Part shown: positions 12,401-23,300 of the stretch, piece by piece | Position numbering within the stretch: the first letter of the stretch is position 1 | Layout of the letters: each line of letters starts with the position of its first letter | From: Caenorhabditis elegans | Lineage: Eukaryota; Nematoda; Chromadorea; Rhabditida; Rhabditidae | Length of the DNA stretch: 64,000 nucleotides | Assembly: GCF_000002985.6 (NCBI RefSeq) | Contig: NC_003283.11 | Span: 8,556,001-8,620,000 of the forward strand | Direction of reading: 5' to 3' | Notes under the pieces: model-generated | Told to the model about the DNA's origin: nothing | Seen by the model: the letters and a program-made list of their open reading frames with translations, nothing else | Databases searched by the model: none | Program-made: the position numbers and the translations under genes

Positions 12401-13955
12401 GGTTCGAACAACTGTGTGAATTTTGGAATGATCTCTGCTAGGCATTCCAATGATCTTACACGATCACCTTCTAAACAAGCAGTGATTTTGAGGAAGCCGA
12501 AGGCAGAACTTATGACGAACTGAAAAAAAATAATTATTTTACATTTCTTGAGAACTTTTGAATTTACTCACTCGATTAACAAATAGATCCTTGATAGTTT
12601 CGAGAAGCAGGTGCCGGTGTATTGGAAAGAATGGTTTCTGGTATAATGTAATGAAATAGAGCACGAATTGATCCGCATTTTCTGGAGCTTTTTTGACGAA
12701 CAAGGCTATTAACTTGCAAATTCTTTCTTGAAGAGATGGATTCGTAGATGAATGAGTCAGAAAAACAGTAAGTGCTGGAAGAAGATGAGCTTTTTGAAGG
12801 ATTCCTAGCGATTCGTGATAGTTCTCAACGTATTTGATGAAAGACGTGACTTTTCCAGTAGCTATCGTGTGATACATGAATGTTTCAAAAGTCAGATCTT
12901 GATCGGAAAAATCGGGAGCAGCAAATGAATATGTATCCCTGCATCCACTGACTCGATTCTCCGAAGCAAGTTTATGATCGGCCATTTTTGATTGCTCAAC
13001 AAGTTTTACAATGACTTGTTTGTACTGACTGAGCATAACCGCGTAAGGTAAGTAGAGAATGTGATTTGGAAGATTTTTACTTTCGAGAACGGCCGGTCTG
13101 TCTCGCATCAGTTTATGACGTTGAAATGGATCAATATTATGTAGAGGATGACTGAGAAGATCTTCTGCGGAACATTCTGAAAATTTAATTATTTAGTTAG
13201 AAATCAAACAATTAAATATTTTTACCTCTCAAAAAAGATTCCGGGTCATGTTCACTCTCGTGCCCAGTTGGGTACAAATCTGGTTGATGTTTTAAGAACA
13301 CATTTTGGGCCAATCCACAATTTCCTACTAGCCTTTTCTGACTATCCGATAGCAATCCAGTAAACGAAAGCACTGCGATATATTGATAAAAGTTGTATCC
13401 AAACTCGCTGCTAATGCAGATTTTAGTCAAGATTTCACTGTCAATTCTTGCTGCCACGTCCAGAAATTTTCTGAAAAATATTTACCATATACAAAGGAAT
13501 ACACTTTTTGAACTCACGAAAATGACGGTTTACAATGGCTTATCATCATTCCAAAAGCTCTTTGAATTCGACGTATTCTCGGTGCACGAAGTGTAAACTC
13601 TTCCCATAGAGTCTCCGGTGAGTTTGATCCTGAAAAAGTTGCTTTAGATTGCAAAAAAAAAGTACGATTACCTCTAATAAGAAGAATTGGCAAAGTGTCA
13701 ATCAGAAATCTGAATAGTATGTCTTCCTCCACGACAAAGCAATCGAATAGCAGCTTCCGATATTTTTTCTCATCTTTCGCATCTAGTTCTTTGTTGATAA
13801 TTCGATTGGCAAGAAAACTGAACCCCTGAAAAATGTGTGAGCATTTCTAATAATAGAAGATTTTATCTTAATATTACCTTCGCCTGAACTATGTGACAGC
13901 CAGAATGTAGTTGTTCTCTAATATCGACTAAATCCGCGGGTTCCACGGGATTCAT
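9409..13955 (-). CDS. Large helical-repeat protein, focadhesin (FOCAD)-like
   Basis: Nine exons on the minus strand give a continuous 1,373-residue frame: 13955-13878, 13825-13672, 13629-13518, 13470-13226, 13176-12572, 12519-12308, 12230-9707, 9651-9573, 9521-9409. The protein is almost entirely alpha-helical, with HEAT/ARM-like Leu-rich helices, no signal peptide and no clear membrane segment. My best guess is a divergent focadhesin (FOCAD/DUF3730) homologue, based on the HEAT-like pattern (for example TVASEAWRSLGAFELDELEKG) and my recollection of this locus; the match is not decisive and the protein is shorter than the roughly 1,800-residue human one. I chose the ATG of MNPVEPADL because it is the first compact exon; an in-frame upstream ATG at 14,048 would add a less plausible Phe-rich leader. 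It shares a short divergent promoter region with symplekin and is followed by SRP14. Confidence 0.75.
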
Positions 13956-14310
13956 GTCGAAAATAGAAAAAAAAATCACTGAAATTTCAGAGAATTCGCA
14001 ATGAAAAAATGGTCTGAAATGCAGTTTTGGAGGTTCCAATTCATGCACGAGAAACGCGCCAACAAATCGCGAAGTGCGCCAGCAACTGACACTTGGCGCG
14101 CACTAAGTTTTTCAATTTCTATTTTTCGTTGAATTTTCTTAAATTTGAATAATTATATATTTCCGTCATTTACAGTTAGAAATTTCTTTAAATAACTTAT
14201 AATTACAAGGTTGTTAATTGTTATTTATGTCATTTCATACAATTATTCTTGTCTATTGCAATTGCCGGCCCTCATTTCATTTTTTCTGAAGTTACCGTTA
14301 AATATTTCAG
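13956..14310. promoter_or_regulatory. Divergent promoter region, FOCAD-like / symplekin
   Basis: About 355 bp separate the two divergent start codons. The half near the minus gene is richer in G+C, with repeated CGCGCC/GGCGCG words at about 14,055-14,102; the other half is AT-rich. A splice acceptor (AATATTTCAG) ends exactly at the symplekin ATG, so that mRNA is probably trans-spliced at the start codon or has a 5' untranslated intron. I see no TATA box. A shared housekeeping promoter is an inference from geometry. Confidence 0.5.
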
Positions 14311-17300
14311 ATGGACTACATCCAGGGATTGAACGAGGAGAATGAAACGGCGAGTGAACGAATTGGAGAGGCTTTAAAAGAAGCTCGAGATGCGGAGACT
14401 ATCGAAAAGAAACTTCTTTCTCTTTCTACAGTAAGTTTTTACAAATGGTTTTCTACCAAAATTTTAATTACTTTTTGTTGTGTTTTTGGAAATAAAAAGA
14501 ACAGTTTTTCAAAGAACTAAAACAAAAATCTACCGGGAAATGACTAGTCGATATTCAATTATTTAATTACAGGCAATGCATCTGCTCATCGACCCGAGTC
14601 TCTCAATCAGTATTCTCGACAATTTTCTAACCGAAATGCTGGAATTCGCAGAGCTGAACGACTCAAGGATTCTATGCCTTCTCGTCGATTTTCTTCTCAA
14701 AGCAAGCGCTAAAGACTTCACGTTATGTAACAAAACTGTCGAAAGATATAGTTTTTATCTTATTCCCAATAAGTCTATTAAACGATATGAAAGTGTTATA
14801 AAACGAGTTGTCGTTGCATCAACAAACTTATATCCGATCGTTCTTGAATTCGCAATCATGGATAAAAATGACAACGCGGAGAGCTGCTGGGATGCTTTTA
14901 ATTTGCTCAAGAATCGAATTTGTATGCTGGTTAGCGATGATCACGAAGGAGTCCGAACTGTTACCGTAAAGTTTCTGGAAGCTCTTATTTTGTGTCAATC
15001 TCCAAAGCCAAGAGAGTTGGCCACTGGTAGCAACATAAGCTGGGCAAGAGAGGCAAATACTAGATTCAATAGGATTTCTCTATCAGATGTTCCACGAAGT
15101 CATAGATTCCTATCCTATCATAAAACCCAGTTGGAAGCCGAGGAGAATTTCAGTGCTTTACTAAAGCAAACAACAGTCGCGGAAGCAACATCACAAAATC
15201 TTATAACAGTAATTGAATCACTCTGTATGATTACTCGTTGTCGACCTCAATGGGAGAATGCGTTGCCACGTGTCTTCGATGTTATAAAAGCTCTTCATTC
15301 AAATGTACCACCAATGCTCAGCAAGGGACAAGTCAAATTTCTGAGAAAATCATTCAAATATAATTTGCTACGTTTTTTGAAATTGCCTGCATCTGTTCCT
15401 CTCCAGCAAAAGATCACCACAATGTTAACAAACTATCTGGGAGCTTCACCCAGAGAAGTACAACAGTCGATTCCACCTGAACTGATTCAAAAAATAGCAC
15501 CGCCACGGCCACCACAGCATCCTGCAGAACCAGTTGCCAAACGTCCCAAGATTCAAAATCAAATATTCGAAGATGATGATGATGACGATGACGAAGCAGG
15601 ACCATCCACTAGCACTGTAAATGCAAAGGATGCGAGAACTGAAGCCATCGATATGACAGCCAAATTTATTATGGAATGCCTGAATCATGAAACTGTCATG
15701 AATCTTGTCAAGATCTCACTCTACACTCTACCGTCAGAAATGCCAGCTGCATTCGCATCATCATACACACCAATAGCAAACGCTGGAACAGAACCGAATC
15801 GTCAAGAATTATCAGAACTAATGGCTGTTCAAATGACGAACAAAGAAATTGGACCGGGATATGAGTGGTTGCAGCAACAAAGGAAAAAAGAATATGAAGC
15901 AAGGAATAAGGCAAGAAGTGAAGGAATGGCAATCGCCCAAACACCAATCCACGAACCGAATATGAGCAATCGCGTTCCAGCCCAGATTGTCAAACAGTCA
16001 CTTCAAGAAATTAACACTCTTCCGGTCATTCAAAAAGCGAAAAAGGCGTTCAACTTGGTAGAAGAAGCCGTTGTATTTGACGATAAAGAAGCTGCGGAGA
16101 TGTTTGAATTAGCTTATGAATCAGTTCTTCAAGCAGAACGGCGAGTTGTTGCTGGTGGAGCAAGGTTGATGTATCAGAAATTAGTTGTCCGGCTGACGAC
16201 TAGATTCTGGGAAGATTGTACTCCATTTGAAGAAAAGTTGATAGAATTCGTTTTGGCTGATCATAAAAAGAGAAATGATTTGGCGCTTCTATGGCTCTGC
16301 GAACTTTACGCACAATATCAAGGCTACTCGAACTGTGCTCTCTTCATGAAGGAAATGATCGCTGGACAAGAAGGACTTACCCAAGCACAAAGATTGGATC
16401 GATATGATCAAGCAATGTGCAAGATGCTTGACGCAATGTTGGAAAGAAATATGGAAAAAGAAGCTCTCTTTTATAAAGTTCTACTAGAAACACCACTTTT
16501 GACTCCGAATGCAATTGAAAGATTGAAGCAAGTGTGTTTGGCTAAAGAAAATGAGCATGGAATGGCGATGCTCCGTGAATTGATCATGACACGAAATCGA
16601 CAACGTCCGCAACTTTTGCAATTCCTTTTTGGCCTGTTTTTCATGGAAAGACCGGAACTTCGTAGTTCATGCCTAGAAGTTGTCAAGGAACTGTGTTATC
16701 TTCCATTTATCAGAAGCTCCTTGAGTGATCAGGCTAGAATGCAAATTCATGATTGTCTACAAGAAAGTCCTCCAATGTACATGCGAAGTTCTGAGGATTC
16801 TGATCAATGGACTGATGAAATGTACAAGAACTCGTTGGCTGTATACTCTACTCTGATGCCATCTGACCCATTACTTCTGATCCCGTTAGCTTCAGTCTAC
16901 GCACAATCTACCAATGTCTTCAAGCGAGTTGTACTCCGCTCATTGGAACCTGTATTCCGTCAATTGAGTCAAGAAATGGTAATATCATTAATAGAAGATT
17001 GTCCATATGGTGCTGAAACTCTTGTTGCTCGTTTAGTCGTTCTTCTAACTGAAAGAATCACGCCGTCAACTGATTTAATTCAAAAACTGAAAATTCTTCA
17101 CGACGAACGAAAAATGGATATTCGTGCTCTTCTACCAATCATAGGAGGACTTGAACGAGAAGAAGTTGTCAGACTTATTCCAACATTCATTTTCCGTGCT
17201 GAATATCAAAAGTCAGTGAATGTCCTATTCCGAAAGTTATATACCGTCCGTGATCCACAAACCGGAAATCTCGTGTTCGATCCAATTGAAGTTATCAAAG

Positions 17301-20300
17301 AGTATCACAAGATTGAGCCCAAAAATGATAATGAAGCTGAATTACTTGTTAACAGTAAGTTATACCATTTTAAACAGTAACCTTAAAAAATCATTTTTCA
17401 GATCTCGAGTTCCTTTTCGATCCAGCATTGTTGAAGCCAGATACCGCATCCCAAGCTATCGAAGCTGTTTTCAAATGGGAAAATGTTCCATTTCTATTTC
17501 TACACTCTCTTTATACTCTTTTTCATAAGGTGAGTATTATTTTGTTTTCGTTTGGCTATATTTCCAGTAAATCAGTATATTTTTTTCTGGAAATACGAAA
17601 AATCAAAAAGAAAATGTTCAGAAAGGTGACTTTATAATTCAGTTTTTATAAAATTTCGTTTATGCTAATGAAAAAACAAAAAGAAAAAAATGACCAATAT
17701 TTTAACCTATTTTTTCTCGAGAAAATCGGAAAAAACGAAAAAAAAAATTTTAAAGTAATAATCGAAAAACAACACCCTTGATGAATTTTTCCTATTTTCA
17801 GTTCAAAACATTCGAATCGTTCGTCGCAAATCTGTTCTACAAAGTAACTGAAAAGAAGATGTATCAACAATCGGATCGATGGAAGCAGGCATTTTTCAAA
17901 TGTATCAAAGAATTGAAAACCAAAGCGTATCCAGCGGTTATCACATTTTTGAGTTTTGAAGAATACGAAGAGCTAAAGGAAGTTTTAGGAGATGGAATTG
18001 TCGCAGAATTCAAAATAATTTATTCAACACTTGCAACACAACAGCAGAAGAATATGGAGTAAGTTTTCATGAAAATTAGATAATTCTTAATTGTAATAAT
18101 TTCAGCGAGAAAATCAAAGAGGAGTTGCATGATAAAGAACGAGAAAATCGTGAACGAGATAAGCGACTTCGAAGAGAAGAGAAAAAGGAAAAGGAAAGAG
18201 AAAAGGAACGAACTCGCGAAAGTGGAAAGGAAAGAGTAAGTTGGCCTTTAAAAACTGAAACTCCTCTTTATTTTGTCAAATTTTAAATCTCTTAAAAAAT
18301 GTTAACCTTTATTAGATTTTTTTGCTTTACTATACTCAAGATGTGCCCAAATTTTGTAATGAAACGTCCTAAAAATTTCTCAAATTTTTTTTATTTCTAA
18401 AAAAGCTAATTTTAGCTAAAAACCTCCAATTTTGTCAATTTTTCTGTTTTGAAGCGGTCGAAAACGGTGCTGAATCCAAAGTTTTTCTTCGAAACCGAAA
18501 AAATCGAAAACACAAAAAATTTTGTAATTTTATTTTCAAAAAAGATTTAAGTTTTTGTTCAAAAGTGCACCCTAGTTGTATTTTGGAGTGTATTTTTTTG
18601 GAAAACGTATGAAGTTAAAAATTATGAGTTTTAAAGTTGAATTGTCGTTTTTTTTTTCTCGCATATTTTTCGAAAAAAAAACGAAAATCAAATTTGTCGC
18701 AAAAAAACACAAAAAAAAAGGCAAATGCTCTTTTACTACCTCATCTTTTACTACGTTGCTCTTTTACTACGGTTTACTCTTTTACTACGGCCGTATTTTT
18801 TACTACGTTTTCCAATTTCGATCTTTTGCTACAATTTGTATCTTTTACTACGGCCGTATTTTTTACTACGTTTTCCAATTTCGATCTTTTACTACAATTT
18901 GTATCTTTTACTACGGCCGTATTTTTTACTACGTTTTCCAATTTCGATCTTTTACTACAATTTGTATCTTTTACTACGGCCGTATTTTTTACTACGTTTT
19001 CCAATTTCGATCTTTTACTACAATTTGTATCTTTTACTACGGCCGTATTTTTTACTACGTTTTCCAATTTCGATCTTTTACTACAATTTGTATCTTTTAC
19101 TACGGCCGTATTTTTTACTACGTTTTCCAATTTCGATCTTTTGCTACAATTTGTATCTTTTACTACGGTAACTTTTTTTACTACGTTTTCCAATTTCGAT
19201 CTTTTGCTACAGTTTGTATCTTTTACTACGATTAACGATTTTTTACGGCCTAATGAAAAAAAAAGAATATCAAAAGTTGGAATTTGAAAGTTACCTTGTA
19301 GCAGATTTCAGGTATAATTACAATTTCATTCTGAAGTCAACATGAAAGTTTCATAGCGGTGTTCTTTTCCAACTTTTGATATATACTACTGTCTGAGCGG
19401 TTTTTAACTGAATTCGACGAGATCATAAGGGGAAATTAAACTTTATGAAAAAAGCAAAAATTTGTTCGAAATTTTGTTTAATTTTCTGAAAAAAAAGTAT
19501 GGTCCCTACAACCAAGAAACTAATTACTCTACATTAGTCTAGAATATATCGTCAATCAGAGCACGCGCTCTGGGTGCGAACAGCTGGTTAAAAAATAAAA
19601 AGTCGTATTGGGTTTTTGTGAGTTGACTACTACACTACTCGTTTATCCACTGCGCCACACTGGCCCAGCTTGCTGAACCGGAGTGAGGTGGGGTGACTTT
19701 GAGACACGCCAATGACATCAGAAATGGTAGATTCGAAGATGCTTATTCTGGCATCAACTTTAGAACCGCGTAAGAATACTGAAACATGTTGTATTCCTAC
19801 TTACCTAAATCTATTCATAAATACAATTCACTATATTGCCGATGAAAATTTCAAACAGTCTTTAATTACTGAAGAACCCACTTATTTCATCAACACATCA
19901 AATGATTTTCAATTTTCGTAAAGAATATTGATATTTTCTCATCCATGTACCATTGCTTCAAACATAGATGACTTTTTTCCTCATCAAGTTTTGCAAATTC
20001 TTATTATCACTCGATCTTTTACTACGCGGATCTTTTGCTACGGCGATCTTTTACTACGATTCGCTGCGAGACCCGTGCCTTGTGGAGTACACTCGGAGGC
20101 AATTTCTTCCTTTTATTTTCGAATTTCTTCATTTATTTCCAGAATTTGTGATTTTTTTTGCCTAAAATAAATCTCTGATAAGGGAATGTTACACAAATGG
20201 CTCACTAGTGTCGACTGGGAGGAGATTATCGCCGAAAAAAGGTCAGTTGTTGTATAATTGTGCTGAAAAAATTTAGGATTTGAATCTTTTAAAGTTAATT

Positions 20301-23300
20301 TTTATTTGAATTACAGATTTACTGAAACTGACAGTGTCGATCCAGCTGTTCTTCACAACTTGTTGAATCAAAACAAGCTGATTGTGCGAATTCCATTAGA
20401 AGAAAATGGAGGATTTCCATTTGATGGCCATGTCTGGTCAAAGTGTGATCCGAAGAATCGAATCAAGCATACTGCTCGTTACGAAAAAGTTACCGTTTTC
20501 GGTGTCACTGTTAACAGCAGACAATGTATTGACTTTGATAATCGAAACTTCTCTAGACACGTAAGGAAGTTTAAACTGACTACATAACCTAAGTTTTCAT
20601 GCTTTCAGGTACTTCCTTTTAACGATTTCGTGTTTATTTATTATTGCATTCAAGACAACAGCTACCAGTTGCCTGTTGACAATGGAAAGAAAAAGAGACT
20701 AACAGGTATGAATAAAAAGAAAAAAGAAAAATAATCACTAAAATGTGCTCCAGCTAAGGAATGTGAGATACTTCGAACAATGGTGATCCCTCATCGTAAT
20801 ATCCACGGAGCAATGGAGGCAGCCAAAGCACTTGGAATCAATGTCACAGTGAGACAGGTTAGATTACTTTCATGAAAAATAAAAATAAATGTATTTTCCA
20901 GTTGCAAAACTTAAGCCGTGGCGTTCCGGATGCAATCATCGGAAATTCTGGCTCCAACGCCGCCACTACATTGGAAACAATTAAAGAACTGGAACGTCTG
21001 TATGGAACTAGAATGAATCATGCAGTTGGTGAGTGGAATTCGTATAACAATTTTGAAAAAAAAAAACAATTTCCAGATTCATACGGAGTTCTCGATGTTA
21101 CATTCTTCCAATCATTTCCAGAGGCAATTAAAATCTTTTTATGTAGTTGTCCAGATATGAATGTTGTACAAGACTGGAGGAGAAACGTCGAAAATATATG
21201 CGAAATGGACGGTGAAATGAGAAAGCGACAACTAAAGGATCTTCTTAAAACAACCCCAGACGGAGTGTTTTTCTATTCCCGCCTTCATATTGATACGACG
21301 TATAACCTTGGTGACGCATACGTCACTGTTATTCTTGGAGAAACTATGAACTTTGTGTGGGTTTTATAATATTTAAAGCGTGTCTATATTTTTGCTGTAG
21401 GACTACCAGCTCCGACAAATGCCGAGTACTGCCATTGGGATACATGGTTCACACAAACCGATTAGCTGCAACTCACGAAAAGTTTGCTGATTTTCTTTCA
21501 GAAGAATTTGCCAAAGTTGGCGGCGTTCCGAATGGTAAAATGATTCCATGTTTGCTGATGGATGGTGAATCAAGTTTGGGAGAGTATGGAAAAGTGAGTT
21601 GACTTGATTTTGATTGAAAAAACAATACGCATTATAAATTTCAGACGCTCGACGTGATGACCATTCGATGTGACTATCACATCTTTTCTTTGATGAGCCA
21701 TAAATATGGAAAACCTGTCGCCACCAAATCAAAACCTTATGTTTTTGGAACTATGGTAATTTTTCCATGGAGTTTTCATATAAAAGTATCGTAATTTCAG
21801 GAAAACGAAAAGTGGAAGACTGGACTTCTAGGTGTATTCACTGAAGATGAGTATTCTGAACGCTTCGAAGTGATGGAAAAAATTGTGGACACGAATGTTG
21901 CTCAATGGTAATACAATTTTCTGGAAAGTTTATGAAACATACTAATTAGTGAGGCAATACGTTTTTGTTTTTAGAGATACGTTTATAGATAAAAACATGG
22001 CATAGTGATTTGTCCGCTTTATCATGTTTTACCGGAATGTTTGTGTTTTAGGTTTCATCGGAAAAGGAAGATGTTCTTTGAATGTGCATCGGCAATGGCC
22101 AAGCTTCTTGGTGGACACCTAAGGCAATTTTCTACCAATAACATTTCGGAGAATTTCAATGGATACGTTAAGTGCAAACTACACAAACAAATGACCATTG
22201 ACAAGTTAATCCTGAAACTCAACGAACACTGTGAAGGTAGGAAAAATAGGAAAAAGTACAAATAAAGTTAATATTTTTCAGATGTTATTGTTCAATGCTT
22301 CTTAAGCACGATCGGTCAGTCTGCACGGGTCTCATTGAAAGAGGATCTCAGCGAGTTATCGGTTGAGCAGAGACTTCAATTCTTGAAAAATATTGGAGTC
22401 ACTGGAGAACTTCTTTCCGCTTTGAACACACATCCCGATCCAGCTGTTATCAGGTCTTACGAATTAAAAAAAATCCAATCTTAACTAATGCCCATTTATA
22501 GAAATTGAAGCCGAAAAAAGTCGCCACGAAGCTGATGCAGCCGCTAATGTGGTAATCTACCAAAGAAACGATGAAATCTTCAACTTGAGAGATGACTCTA
22601 TAAACTGTTCATCCAGGTACCCAAAAAATTAGACAAAATGTTTCTCAGGACTAGTAAAATACATTCTTTTCAGGCACGCTTCTGTCGAATATGACCAGGG
22701 ACTCCTAAAATGCTCCAAATGCAATACGGTCAAATTGGAATACACTTGCAGGCATTTGTAAGTAACGCCACCAGGAAATAGCTCGTTTCAAAAAAAACGT
22801 TTCAGTTTGCACTGCCTTTTAAAACTGCGTGACACAGATCGGGTTGTCCAATGGCATAAGATGTTGTCTAAGATCAAGAAACAGCGAATCGATTCAGTGA
22901 AACAGCCTCTCATCGATCCGAAAAGTGGTCACAAATTATCTGATAGAATCGGATGTGGCCAATCATCAAATAATCGTAAAAGAAAAGTTGCTGAATTATC
23001 AACGTAAGTTTGCCAATAATCAAATAACCAGTAAACATTACCATTGTAGCCTTACGGTCTACAAGAGCAATACCAACTCCGATGACGAAACAGGAACCGC
23101 AAATAGTAGAGAAAATCTAGATCAATCACTTCCGGATGCATCGATGAGTGACAATTTTTCGCCTATCTTCTCGTCTACGATGATCAATGGAAGCAGACGA
23201 TCAAGCAGATCGCGGTACATTGACGAAACAGTGTTCAAGTTATTATCATTTTTTCAGTAACAGCACCAAAGTCATGGATCCATCACCATCTGATACAAAC

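Noticed and set aside
15414-16686. Minus-strand frames inside symplekin
   Set aside because: Antisense shadows of the 2.8-kb symplekin exon.
18770-19232. CRISPR-like array
   Set aside because: Whole 63-bp units repeat with no unique spacers, and this is a eukaryotic genome.
18576-19287. Long repetitive open frames on both strands (up to about 219 codons)
   Set aside because: Created by the 63-bp period being a multiple of three; composition and frame-independence show satellite, not protein.
19550-19673. Functional tRNA gene
   Set aside because: A and B boxes are present but spacing and lack of an acceptor stem argue against a working tRNA.
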